In this document: positions 52,379 through 61,087 of the stretch, piece by piece
How the letters are laid out: every line of letters begins with the position of its first letter
Numbering within the stretch: the first letter of the stretch is position 1
Source: Enterocloster bolteae
GTDB taxonomy: Bacteria; Bacillota; Clostridia; Lachnospirales; Lachnospiraceae
Length of the DNA stretch: 64,000 nt
Direction of reading: 5' to 3'
Assembly: GCF_002234575.2 (NCBI RefSeq)
Contig: NZ_CP022464.2
Span: forward strand, 3,968,001-4,032,000
The notes under the pieces: model-generated
Told to the model about the DNA's origin: nothing
Databases searched by the model: none
The model's input: the letters and a program-made list of their open reading frames with translations, nothing else
Program-made: the position numbers and the translations under genes

Positions 52379-52490
52379 CTGAAAAACAGCCCATCATCTA
52401 TCATCATACAGAAATACCGTCTGAAAACAAGAACGTGGTTCGCCAAAGAATGTGTCCTTATTTGTATCTTTATGCCTTCTTCAGCTGCCC

Positions 52491-53654
52491 TTACTGTCTT
52501 ACAGGAAGCATCACCAGTATCTCCGCCACTTCATTGTCCGTGGCAACCCGCTGGGGAGGCCCCCAGGTTCCTGCGCCTGAGGTGACGATAACCTGGGGCG
52601 AATCAACGGATGCCCGGTAATATCCATAATCCACATCAAAAACCGCATCCGTAATCAGATTAAAGGGGAACATCTGTCCCTTATGGGTATGCCCGCAGAG
52701 AATCAGGTCTGTCTCTTCCCCATAGTCCCGGATATTTCCCGGCTGATGGTCCATCACAATCACAGGCAGATCCTCTGTCCTTTCAGGCAGTTCCAGGCTC
52801 CCCCGCCGCTCTCCCTGCCCGCCGATAGGAAATGAGTCCTTTCTTCCTGCCAGTACAAAACGGCTGTCTATCACAACGGCCTCGTCCTGCAGTACCCGGA
52901 CACCTGCCTCTGAGAGGAATTCCGTCATCCGGTCATAGCTGGGGCCGGCATCATGGTTTCCGAGGCAGGCATAAACACCGTAAACCGATTCTATTTTCAA
53001 AAACAGTTCCTTAAGAGTCCCGGCATCAGCCAGGGCCGTGGCATCGCCGTCAAATATATCTCCGGCAATACAGACCAAATCCGGCTTTGTGGAGTTTACC
53101 GCGTTAATGACCTTTTCAAGGTGATGTTCTCCTATGACATACCCCAGATGCAGGTCGCTGATTAGGGCAATCCGAAGAGGCGCCTTCTCTTGTGTCTGGC
53201 CCCCAATCTGGATTTCATAGGGTTTTATCTGTATCACAGCGCCATGGACTGCCCCATACACAGAAAGGGCCGCCGAAAGAAGCAGCGGTATGGCTCCCGC
53301 GGCAACGCCGGCCCTGCATGACAGCGGCGCCGGCAAGAGACGAAGCAGTCCCGCCAGGAACAGAAACAATCCTGCCAGATTAACCAGCATTACCATGTAG
53401 ACAATAAACCCCAGAAGATAGTGGCAGACATAAAAAACAGGCGCAAATATGCCGTTTCCGGGAACACGGCTCACAATAAAAGCGCCCAGAATCCCGGTAA
53501 CAGCCAGACCGTAGGCAATTCCATAGGGCAATGGTCCTATACACGGAAAAAGAGGCCCCAGCCACTGGAACAATTTCCGTCCGGCATTGGCGAACAATCC
53601 GATCACAGCCGCAAGTGCGGCAAACAGGCTTATCAGTTTCATCCTATACTCCAT
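52491..53654 (-). CDS. Membrane-anchored metallophosphoesterase
   Basis: About 387 residues. The N-terminal 150 residues contain four or five hydrophobic helices; the C-terminal calcineurin-like domain has SDLHLG, GDIFDGD, LGNHD, MDHQPG and GHTHKGQ. The enzyme domain starts near residue 155. It probably hydrolyses phosphoesters near the membrane; relatives include UDP-diacylglucosamine or cyclic-nucleotide phosphodiesterases, so the substrate is open. Two ATG codons (53654 and 53642) are possible; both lie near the end of the upstream AraC gene, which stops at 53644. Confidence 0.82.
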   Translation of the reverse strand: MEYRMKLISLFAALAAVIGLFANAGRKLFQWLGPLFPCIGPLPYGIAYGLAVTGILGAFIVSRVPGNGIFAPVFYVCHYLLGFIVYMVMLVNLAGLFLFLAGLLRLLPAPLSCRAGVAAGAIPLLLSAALSVYGAVHGAVIQIKPYEIQIGGQTQEKAPLRIALISDLHLGYVIGEHHLEKVINAVNSTKPDLVCIAGDIFDGDATALADAGTLKELFLKIESVYGVYACLGNHDAGPSYDRMTEFLSEAGVRVLQDEAVVIDSRFVLAGRKDSFPIGGQGERRGSLELPERTEDLPVIVMDHQPGNIRDYGEETDLILCGHTHKGQMFPFNLITDAVFDVDYGYYRASVDSPQVIVTSGAGTWGPPQRVATDNEVAEILVMLPVRQ

Positions 53655-54543
53655 CTCTCTTCCTGTAATGAAGAGGCGTGCATCCCATGTACCTGGTAAA
53701 TGTATTGGAAAAATGGCTGCTTCCCGAAAACCCGGCTGCCAGCGCAATTTCAAGAATGCTCTTACCCGTGTGGGTCAGCAGATACTCTCCCATGCGCACC
53801 CGGTAGGTAATAAGATAATCCACCGGGGACTGGCCCAGTATCTCCTTAAAATCCCTGCAGCATTCACTTGTGCTGACACTGGCTGCCCTGGCAATATCCT
53901 CCAGCCGTATCTTCCTGGCATACTCCTGGTGGATAAACGTAAGGCAGGAACGGACCCGCCTGTATGGGACATCGGAATAGGAAGTGTGCTTTTCCCGTTT
54001 TAAGTCCATGTTTTCGTACAGCGTAAGTCCTGTCTGCTGAAGCAGAATCTGGAGACGCCACAGATACCCCGGAGGCCGTCTGCAGTCGCACAGATACATG
54101 TCATGAATGCAGGACAATGCCTCCTTATGCCATGGACATGTATTGTCCAACAGAAAAAAATCCACATCGGCCCCTGTAATAAAGGAGGCGCACTGCGCCT
54201 CTACCAATCCGCCCGAAAGGCCGTGAAGCAGATAAGGGTCCGCCAGCACGGCGCAGTAGGCGCTGCCGCGCTGATGGTGATAGGGAGCGACCATGTGCAG
54301 CATATTAGGAGGCAGAAGCCCGCCCTGCCCGCTGGAAAGCACGTAAGAACGGACCCCGGTCTGAAACTCGATGGCGCCTCTCAGCACGTAGACCAATTCC
54401 AATTCCTTATGCCAATGCCATGGGATACTGCGGTTCGGGTACAAATCCAGATCATCCAGATACACCTCCATGGGAAATGCAGGCGTGCCGTGGCAGGTTA
54501 CTTCCTCCAAATTTCCATTTACTTCCAGATAGTTTAACTGCAT
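53644..54543 (-). CDS. AraC family transcriptional regulator with cupin domain
   Basis: A 299-residue regulator. The N-terminal cupin (about 20-130, WHWHKELELVYVLRG) should bind a sugar or similar ligand. The C-terminal AraC DNA-binding domain (about 195-295) has two helix-turn-helix motifs, with IARAASVSTSECCRDFKEIL and LEIALAAGFSGSSHFSNTF. GGAGGAG precedes the ATG. It is followed by, and slightly overlaps, the membrane phosphoesterase gene. Target genes are not identifiable from position alone. Confidence 0.9.
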   Translation of the reverse strand: MQLNYLEVNGNLEEVTCHGTPAFPMEVYLDDLDLYPNRSIPWHWHKELELVYVLRGAIEFQTGVRSYVLSSGQGGLLPPNMLHMVAPYHHQRGSAYCAVLADPYLLHGLSGGLVEAQCASFITGADVDFFLLDNTCPWHKEALSCIHDMYLCDCRRPPGYLWRLQILLQQTGLTLYENMDLKREKHTSYSDVPYRRVRSCLTFIHQEYARKIRLEDIARAASVSTSECCRDFKEILGQSPVDYLITYRVRMGEYLLTHTGKSILEIALAAGFSGSSHFSNTFTRYMGCTPLHYRKRDGV

Positions 54544-54673
54544 CTAAAGTCTCCTCCAGCCCAAGACAGGATTTTGTTATTTTTAGCCGCTATATTATTA
54601 CAAATTTTTCTATAGCTCCATTATAATGAAAAAAAAGGACATATGCAAGAGATTCTGTTTCAAAGGAGTGATT

Positions 54674-55165
54674 ATGGAGATGAAGTTAACTTATATTGCC
54701 ATCCATACTGCAAAACCGGAGAGAATGAAGGATTTTTATGTGAAATATTTAGGTGCGGTCGCGGATGAGCCGCGCCCTGCCGGCAAAGATGGCCAGGAAG
54801 CGGATACCGGCCTGGCAGACAGCACATTCGGCGGGACCGTGTACAACCTGTCCTTTGAGGGCGGAGTGAAAATCAGGCTCATACCGGAACGGCCTGTTAT
54901 TTGTGATGCCTTATCTTCCGTATCTTTTGCCTCAGCACTCATATCCTCCGCTCCATCCTCCATATCCCCTGCCATGCAGGCCCGCCCCTCCTATGCGGTA
55001 TGTCTGACCTTCACGGTTGGCAGCAGGAAACGTGTCAACGAACTCACCGGCCAGCTGATAATGGAAGGTTATGATGTTATCTGTGAGCCGGGGTTTTATG
55101 GGGTGGAGCATTACAGCAGCAGCGTTTTTGACCCGGAGGGAAATGTAATTGAATTGGTGGCGTAA
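54674..55165 (+). CDS. VOC family protein with Ser/Ala-rich insertion
   Basis: A 164-residue vicinal-oxygen-chelate (glyoxalase-like) protein. The first half is MKLTYIAIHTAKPERMKDF and the end DPEGNVIELVA, both usual for the fold. Between residues 73 and 106 (54890-54991) it contains a Ser/Ala/Pro-rich insert that most relatives of about 130 residues lack. The start has AAAGGAG upstream. Possible activities include isomerisation, dioxygenation or antibiotic binding; none is predictable. Confidence 0.82.
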   Translation: MEMKLTYIAIHTAKPERMKDFYVKYLGAVADEPRPAGKDGQEADTGLADSTFGGTVYNLSFEGGVKIRLIPERPVICDALSSVSFASALISSAPSSISPAMQARPSYAVCLTFTVGSRKRVNELTGQLIMEGYDVICEPGFYGVEHYSSSVFDPEGNVIELVA

Positions 55166-55171
55166 AAAACA

Positions 55172-55213
55172 ACTGCGGGCAGCCGGATAGAGCCATCCGG
55201 TGCCTGTCAAAAA
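55172..55213. terminator. Hairpin between convergent VOC and ROK genes
   Basis: GGCAGCCGGAT and ATCCGGTGCC form a stem with one bulge and a six-base loop. It lies between two converging genes and is flanked by A-runs/T-runs, so it may end both, though the T-tail is interrupted. Confidence 0.4.
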
Positions 55214-55231
55214 ATGAGCCTTCAAAGGGAT

Positions 55232-56398
55232 TTATCCCTCCAGAAGACTCATGTGTTCTTTATCCAGGACCAGAAGGCATCCACCCAGGCCGAACCCGCT
55301 TTCTGCCAATAATCCTTCTCTGATTTTCACCTCTCTGCGTATGGTGTTCATCTTCCTGACATCCAGCGCGTACTGCGCATTCCTGAGAATATATGAAACG
55401 TCAAAGGACGCAGAGACCACCACTTCGGATATATCGAATAAATTGGCCACATTCACGATTCCGATACCCAGATACCTGCCGCAGGTCTCAAAAACCTGCA
55501 GGGCTGCCTTGTCCCCGCTCTCTGCCAAAGGCACCAAATCTCCTGCCTGCTTTATCTCTTTCCCTGTAAGCTCGCTATATATCCGCATCATTGCCTTCTC
55601 GCTTGTATAGAGTCCCAGGCACCCGCGGCTGCCGCATTTGCATTCCAGTCCATTTTTATCAACCGTCATATGGCCGATACGGCCTGAATTTCCCATCTCC
55701 CCCTGCATCAGGCTGCCGTCTGTCCAGATGGCCATGCCTATCCCTGAACGGATAACAATATAGAGCATATTCTGTACATCCTCAAGATGGGCCGCTTTTC
55801 TCTCCGCCCAGGAAAGAAGGTTTACATCATTGCATATATAGACCGGCTTACCCACATATCTCTGTATGATATCTCCAATGGGTACGTTCTCCCATCCCTC
55901 GATCCGTTCAAACAGCACCGAATGGTTCTGTTTATAGTCAATCACTCCCGGAATCCCCATTCCAACCCCTAAAAGCCGGCTTCTGTCAATACCTGAATCC
56001 TGAATCAAGTCATCCATCTGCTGTTTCAGCAGACGTATCATCTGGTCTTTATCTGAGTCCCTGGGATAGACACGGACGGAAAAGCAGATATTCTCACATT
56101 CCAGATTGCTGATGGCCATACGCACTTTCGGAAACTCCAGGTCGATTCCCATGGCATAGGCCGCACCAGCATTTGCGTGGTAAAGCACGGGATTTCTGCC
56201 GCCGTTGGATGTGCCGTAACCGCTTTTAACCACCAGGTTGTCCGCTGTCATTTCCTGTACCAGGCTGGTTACGGTCGGACGGCTGAGATGGGTCATATAT
56301 GCTATATCTGTCATGGTGACTGCCTTATGGGACCAGATACATTCGTATACCACCTGCCTGTTGGCTTTCTTCACATCACTGAGATTATTCCCCTTCAT
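55232..56398 (-). CDS. ROK family transcriptional repressor
   Basis: A 388-residue ROK protein. The N-terminal winged helix (about 12-70; TDIAYMTHLSRPTVTSLVQEM) binds DNA, and the C-terminal sugar-kinase-like domain holds the zinc motif CKCGSRGCLG near residue 243. ROK repressors bind sugars or sugar acids and control transport and catabolic operons. AGGAGGGGG precedes the ATG at 56398. It lies downstream of, and on the same strand as, the sugar-acid operon that ends at 56537, but a terminator separates them, so it likely has its own promoter. It is the prime candidate regulator of that operon. Confidence 0.9.
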   Translation of the reverse strand: MKGNNLSDVKKANRQVVYECIWSHKAVTMTDIAYMTHLSRPTVTSLVQEMTADNLVVKSGYGTSNGGRNPVLYHANAGAAYAMGIDLEFPKVRMAISNLECENICFSVRVYPRDSDKDQMIRLLKQQMDDLIQDSGIDRSRLLGVGMGIPGVIDYKQNHSVLFERIEGWENVPIGDIIQRYVGKPVYICNDVNLLSWAERKAAHLEDVQNMLYIVIRSGIGMAIWTDGSLMQGEMGNSGRIGHMTVDKNGLECKCGSRGCLGLYTSEKAMMRIYSELTGKEIKQAGDLVPLAESGDKAALQVFETCGRYLGIGIVNVANLFDISEVVVSASFDVSYILRNAQYALDVRKMNTIRREVKIREGLLAESGFGLGGCLLVLDKEHMSLLEG

Positions 56399-56487
56399 AT
56401 TCCCCCTCCTGTAACGGCCCAATGCTTTTTACATTTTTCCGTATTACCATCATCATTATATCTTGCCCCTGCTTCCAGTGTCAATAG

Positions 56488-56525
56488 ATAAAAGGCAGCC
56501 GTTTCCTCTGTATAAAACGGCTGCC
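56488..56525 (-). terminator. Terminator of the sugar-acid operon
   Basis: On the minus strand GGCAGCCGTTT pairs with AAACGGCTGCC (plus-strand arms 56494-56504 and 56515-56525), followed by TTTTAT at 56493-56488. Confidence 0.85.
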
Positions 56526-56536
56526 CAATATCATTA

Positions 56537-58066
56537 TCAGAATTTGTCCAGCTTCTTTTGAATCACCTGTTTTCTCGTCTCCGCGGCCTCACGCAGCTGC
56601 TTTTTGTGCTCCTGTATCCATAACAGGTTTGCCTCAACCTCTTTTTTTGCCCTGTCAATCATGGACTTCATGGCCTTATCACCGGTTCCTCCTCTGACCT
56701 CTCTGCATTTTACAAAATGCCAGGGATTGATACACTGGGAGATGGGCGTAAAATCAAAAGCAAAAGGCTCTCCAAAGAACTCATGATAGGCAGAAGAAAA
56801 GAATTCTTCAGATATATTTTTTAAATTGTAATCCATGGTTCCCGCCTTTTTAACAAGAAAACTAACAAAGGAATGGGCCTTCCTGAATGGTATCTTATAA
56901 GAGCGGTACATTTGGTCGGCAATATCAGTAACCACGGAAAAACTTTCATAGGCCCTGCTCTCAAGCAATTCTTTGTTTACCTCCAGCGTACTGATAACTG
57001 CGCGGAACAACTGCACATTTTTTTGGAACAGCTCCAGGCAGCCAAATACACTATCCTCGATGTCTTCATAATCAGAAATATCCCCGTACGGGCTTTTCAG
57101 AAACCCGGTCAGTACCGTATCCGCCATTCCCTTCAGAACAGACAGAGAGGACCGCAGATGTTCCAATGCAATGGGATTTCTTTTCTGAGGCATAATGGAG
57201 CTTATGGAAATGTAGCCGTCCGCCACATGAATCATATTCATTTCCTGTGTTGCCCAGAGAAGCAAATCCGTAACAATCCTGCCCATATCCAAAGCACACA
57301 ATCCCAACGCACTGGCTGTCTGCGTCAAATAGTCGCTGTTTCCAATGGCATCGTATGCATTCTCAATCATGCCTGAAAAACCAGCCAGCTCTGCCACCCG
57401 TTCTCTGGAAACAGGAAAACCAGTGGTCGTCACTGCGGCAGCGCCCATGGGCGACTGGTTCACTGCATCATAAGCTCTGCACAGACGTTTAAAATCACGT
57501 TCCAGCATATCCGCGGCTCCGAGAAAATAATGTCCCAATAATCCGGGCTGCGCATGCTGTGTATGGGTATGAATTACATACAAGGTGTCTTTATGCTCCT
57601 CTGCAAACAATACAATGGCATTTTTCAGATACAGGAACTGTTCCATGGCCTGCAAAAGGCCATCCCGCACCGCCATGTGGGACCATGTCACGCACATGTC
57701 ATTGCGGCTCCTGGCCAGATGCAGATTGCCCGCAATACCGTCTGTCGCCTCTATCAGCTTGCTTTCCATATAAAAATACAGGTCTTCATACCGTCCATCA
57801 TACACCGTATTTTTATAGAACTCCTGATCCAGTTCCCCAAGAGCCTTTAGAATAACGTTTCCACTGTTTTCATCCACAATCCCCTGTTCCATCAGCATAA
57901 TCAGATGGGCTTCATTTATTGCCTGAATATAGGGAAGCATCCGGTTTTTAGCTCTCTCATAGCCAGGTTCCAGCTCCATGGCAACCAGTGCCTTCCCTGG
58001 GTATTTCATCCCTTCCTGTTCCAGCGTCTGCTTTCTTAATTCCGTATATGTCTCTGGCAGCCTCAT
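56537..58066 (-). CDS. Argininosuccinate lyase-family protein of unknown substrate
   Basis: About 509 residues of the fumarase/aspartase/argininosuccinate lyase superfamily. HLARSRNDM and the catalytic-loop signature region SSIMPQKRNPIALEHLRS are recognisable. In true argininosuccinate lyases this loop reads MPQKKNPD; here Arg replaces the second Lys and Ile replaces Asp, and there are no arginine genes nearby. It is longer than the usual ~460 residues. Context as last gene of a sugar-acid uptake and dehydration operon suggests a C-N lyase acting on an amino- or aspartyl-sugar acid; this is inference. I use the ATG at 58066 after AGGAGG; an upstream ATG at 58090 lacks a site. Confidence 0.8.
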   Translation of the reverse strand: MRLPETYTELRKQTLEQEGMKYPGKALVAMELEPGYERAKNRMLPYIQAINEAHLIMLMEQGIVDENSGNVILKALGELDQEFYKNTVYDGRYEDLYFYMESKLIEATDGIAGNLHLARSRNDMCVTWSHMAVRDGLLQAMEQFLYLKNAIVLFAEEHKDTLYVIHTHTQHAQPGLLGHYFLGAADMLERDFKRLCRAYDAVNQSPMGAAAVTTTGFPVSRERVAELAGFSGMIENAYDAIGNSDYLTQTASALGLCALDMGRIVTDLLLWATQEMNMIHVADGYISISSIMPQKRNPIALEHLRSSLSVLKGMADTVLTGFLKSPYGDISDYEDIEDSVFGCLELFQKNVQLFRAVISTLEVNKELLESRAYESFSVVTDIADQMYRSYKIPFRKAHSFVSFLVKKAGTMDYNLKNISEEFFSSAYHEFFGEPFAFDFTPISQCINPWHFVKCREVRGGTGDKAMKSMIDRAKKEVEANLLWIQEHKKQLREAAETRKQVIQKKLDKF

Positions 58067-58105
58067 GCCCCTTATGCCCTCCTCTTTCATCTTTTCATAA
58101 TATAC

Positions 58106-59248
58106 TTACTGGTCTGCCACAGCTCCGTCCTCCCGCAGCTTTGTCACATATAAACGCGGCTTGTACGGATAGTCATTCATGGCCGATTCATTTAGCTCTA
58201 TTCCGATTCCAGGTCCCTCCGGCACGGTCAGATAGCCGTCCTTCAGAGTAAGAGTGGATTTTACTATCCTATTTTTAGGCGCACTGTCCTCGCCCAGCGG
58301 ATATTCCTGAATCGCAAAGTTTGGTATGGCCGCAGCCAATTGGATGCAGGCCGCCGTACTGACCGGACTCAGGGGGTTATGGGGCACCACCAGAACTCCC
58401 CTGGCTTCCGCCAGGGCCGCAATCTTTTTGGCCTGTGTTATTCCGCCGCACAGGCACACATCCGGGCGTATGTACTGGCATGCATTACGTGAAAGAAGCA
58501 TTCCAAATTCCTCTAAAGTGTGGAGCCTTTCACCTGTGGCGATGGGAATATGTATTTTATCAGCTACTTTTTCCATATCATCAAAATTGTCAGGTCTCAC
58601 CGGATCTTCAAAAAACATGGGTCTGGCCTGTTCTATTTCCCTTCCCAGCGCAATTGCTTCCGGCACATTTAACTGTCTGTGTATTTCAATACAAAGGTCT
58701 ACCTCATTTCCCACCGCCTCCCTGTATTGATAGACGCGTTCAGACGCATTGCTTATTTTAGCGGCAAAGCTTTCAAGAGGCATGATTTCCCTGCGGTCCG
58801 AATCCACAAAGGGCGTCAGATGCCCTACTGCTGTAAATCCGCGGGCTTTGGCATTCCTGCATCCCCGGATCAGTTCTTCTCCGGTGGATCCGAATACATG
58901 ATAATAGACCCTGGCTTTATGCCGTACTTTTCCCCCCAACAGCTCATAGCATGGGACACCGTAATATTTGCCCTTTATGTCCCACAGGGCAATATCAATT
59001 GCTGACAGCGCTCCCATGATGGCAGCTCCCCTAAAGTGGTAACACCGGTACATATACTGCCAGTGGTGCTCTATCAAAAGAGGATTCTGTCCTATCAGAT
59101 ACCGTTTGAAGGTCTCCACCACTGCCTCTGAGGCTTCTAAGAAGGCCCATGCCCCGGATTCGCCCACACCCGATATACCCTCATCCGTATCCACCCGTAC
59201 AAACATATATTGATCAATCAACCGCGTGCTTACATCTGTTATCTTCAT
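58106..59248 (-). CDS. Enolase-superfamily sugar acid dehydratase (galactonate dehydratase-like)
   Basis: A 381-residue mandelate racemase/muconate lactonising enzyme family protein. Aligning to the D-galactonate dehydratase pattern with a constant offset, the metal ligands are E188 (usually Asp), E214 (FFEDP) and E240 (ATGER); H190 and H290 (PHNPLSPVS) are the expected acid/base histidines. It would eliminate water from a hexonate or similar acid sugar to give a 2-keto-3-deoxy acid. GGAGGAG precedes the ATG. It lies 11 bases after the second ABC permease gene. The Asp-to-Glu change at the first ligand is unusual. Confidence 0.85.
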   Translation of the reverse strand: MKITDVSTRLIDQYMFVRVDTDEGISGVGESGAWAFLEASEAVVETFKRYLIGQNPLLIEHHWQYMYRCYHFRGAAIMGALSAIDIALWDIKGKYYGVPCYELLGGKVRHKARVYYHVFGSTGEELIRGCRNAKARGFTAVGHLTPFVDSDRREIMPLESFAAKISNASERVYQYREAVGNEVDLCIEIHRQLNVPEAIALGREIEQARPMFFEDPVRPDNFDDMEKVADKIHIPIATGERLHTLEEFGMLLSRNACQYIRPDVCLCGGITQAKKIAALAEARGVLVVPHNPLSPVSTAACIQLAAAIPNFAIQEYPLGEDSAPKNRIVKSTLTLKDGYLTVPEGPGIGIELNESAMNDYPYKPRLYVTKLREDGAVADQ

Positions 59249-59259
59249 CCTTACTCCTC

Positions 59260-60120
59260 CTATCCTTTTACGGAACCGCTGGTAAGACCTCCCACCAGAT
59301 ACTTCTGGGCAAACAGCGCAAACAAAAAGGAAGGTATGCATACAATCATGGAGGCTGCCAGCACATCCCCCTGCAGCATGCTGTCTCTGGAACTAAAGTC
59401 CGCGATTACCACTGGCAATGTTTTCTTTGACTCATCAATTAACAGCGTGTTGGCCAGCAGGAAGTTATTCCAGATGCCGATAAACGTCATGATGCCGCTG
59501 GCCGCAAGCCCTGGCAATGCCACAGGAAGGAATATATGCCAGAGTGTCTGGATTTTTGCCAGACCATCTATCTCCGCTGCTTCAATCAGGTCTGACGGGA
59601 TGGTTTCAAAATAGGACTGCATGGTCCATATACAGATAGGCAGTTCAAATGCAATGTAACACAGAATCAGCCCTTTGTATGTGTTAATCAATCCCATCTT
59701 GGACATCATCAGATAAATAGGTATGATAATTAAGATCTGCGGAAACATATATACAAATAATACCATTTTGCTGAATGTCTCTTTCATCCGGTACTCATAT
59801 GCCTTATAGCTGAATGCGGCCAGGCATGCAACTGCCAGTGTAAGAATGGTGGAAACCACCGTAATAAAAATACTGTTCCACAGGAAACGGGCAATTCCAA
59901 ATTCCGTAAATACCTTCTTCACAAAATACAGGGAATATGTTTGAGGAAGGATGGAAGGCGGAAGCTTGGTTACGGTCTGAGGACTTTGCAGTGCCGAAAC
60001 CACCAGCCAGTATACGGGAAATATAATTGGTATTACCACTGCCACTGCCAGAATATGTATTCCAATCAGTTTCAGAAGCTTGCTGTTTTTTCTGTTCACA
60101 TGTCCACCCCCATTAGCCAT
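59260..60120 (-). CDS. Carbohydrate ABC transporter permease (MalG-type)
   Basis: A 286-residue permease with six hydrophobic helices and the EAA-loop region (EAAEIDGLAKIQTLWHIFLPVALPGL) that contacts the ATPase. It forms the channel with the MalF-type partner encoded just upstream, overlapping by eight bases (ATGGCTAA). A GTG start at 60099 is an alternative. No ATPase gene is present in the operon. Confidence 0.92.
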   Translation of the reverse strand: MANGGGHVNRKNSKLLKLIGIHILAVAVVIPIIFPVYWLVVSALQSPQTVTKLPPSILPQTYSLYFVKKVFTEFGIARFLWNSIFITVVSTILTLAVACLAAFSYKAYEYRMKETFSKMVLFVYMFPQILIIIPIYLMMSKMGLINTYKGLILCYIAFELPICIWTMQSYFETIPSDLIEAAEIDGLAKIQTLWHIFLPVALPGLAASGIMTFIGIWNNFLLANTLLIDESKKTLPVVIADFSSRDSMLQGDVLAASMIVCIPSFLFALFAQKYLVGGLTSGSVKG

Positions 60121-61015
60121 ACAGCTTATCCTGCCGCTTTTTCAGTATGAAATAAATTGCTGCAAATATAATTAAAATCACAAATAGAATCATGGTTATG
60201 GCAGAGCCCTCTCCCATTCTGTAACTGCTGAACGCTCTCCTGTATGCATAAATAGGAGTTGTCTGCGTGGCCTCAGCCGGTCCGCCTCCTGTCATGACCC
60301 ATGGCAAATCATAGAAATTAAATGTCCATATGAATCTCAGGATTCCTGATACCATGACAACAGGCATCAAAAGCGGCAATGTGATCTTACAAAACCGGTT
60401 CCAGCCATTTGCCCCGTCAATCTGTCCCGCTTCATATAAGTCAGAAGGAATCCCCTGCAGGCCCGCAAGGAACATGGTTATAAGCATAGGCACGCCGCGC
60501 CAGACATTGGCCAGTATAAGGATAAACATGGCTGTATGTTCATTGGCGATCCACGCTACGGGTTCTTTTAACACATGCAGATCTATTAATATATAATTCA
60601 TGATCCCGTAAATGTCATGAAACATCCACCTGAATATCATGGCAACCGCTACCGTGGGCACCAGCCACGGCATTATCACCAGTCCTCTGAACAGCCCCTT
60701 AAAACGCAGGTCCGGATGATTCAAAAGGATGGCAATGGCCAGCCCTAATACAACCTGCGGTATAAGTGAGCCAAAGGTAAAGATAAGCGACCGTCCCACT
60801 GCCTGCCAGAATGAGGCATCTTGTAATATCTTTATATAGTTTGCTATCCCGACAAAGTTCATGACCGGTTTTCTGACGCTGTAGCCTGTAAAACTCATTA
60901 CAAGAGCATAGAGCATCGGATACACCACAATTCCAAATATAATCAGAATAGCCGGCATATAAAGCAAGGTTCCCTGAGTACTCGTCCTGTTTTTCTTTTT
61001 CCTGTTACCAGACAT
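60113..61015 (-). CDS. Carbohydrate ABC transporter permease (MalF-type)
   Basis: A 300-residue permease with six hydrophobic helices and the coupling-loop pattern EAGQIDGANGWNRFCKITLP. A G-rich ribosome site precedes the ATG. It follows the binding-protein gene after a 72-base gap containing a perfect 14-bp hairpin. Confidence 0.92.
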   Translation of the reverse strand: MSGNRKKKNRTSTQGTLLYMPAILIIFGIVVYPMLYALVMSFTGYSVRKPVMNFVGIANYIKILQDASFWQAVGRSLIFTFGSLIPQVVLGLAIAILLNHPDLRFKGLFRGLVIMPWLVPTVAVAMIFRWMFHDIYGIMNYILIDLHVLKEPVAWIANEHTAMFILILANVWRGVPMLITMFLAGLQGIPSDLYEAGQIDGANGWNRFCKITLPLLMPVVMVSGILRFIWTFNFYDLPWVMTGGGPAEATQTTPIYAYRRAFSSYRMGEGSAITMILFVILIIFAAIYFILKKRQDKLYG

Positions 61016-61039
61016 CCGGTATCCACCCCCTTTTAGACA

Positions 61040-61078
61040 GAGTGGATATTCTGCTGTGTCTGCTCAGAATATCCACTC
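61040..61078 (-). promoter_or_regulatory. Stem-loop between binding-protein and permease genes
   Basis: The 14-bp arms GAGTGGATATTCTG (61040-61053) and CAGAATATCCACTC (61065-61078) are perfectly complementary with an 11-base loop and no T-run on the minus strand. In ABC operons such hairpins stabilise the upstream binding-protein mRNA and reduce permease expression; that role here is inferred. Confidence 0.7.
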
Positions 61079-61087
61079 CCAAAATGA

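Noticed and set aside
56537..58066. Bona fide argH of arginine synthesis
   Set aside because: Loop substitutions, extra length and the sugar-acid operon context do not fit; kept only as a family-level assignment.
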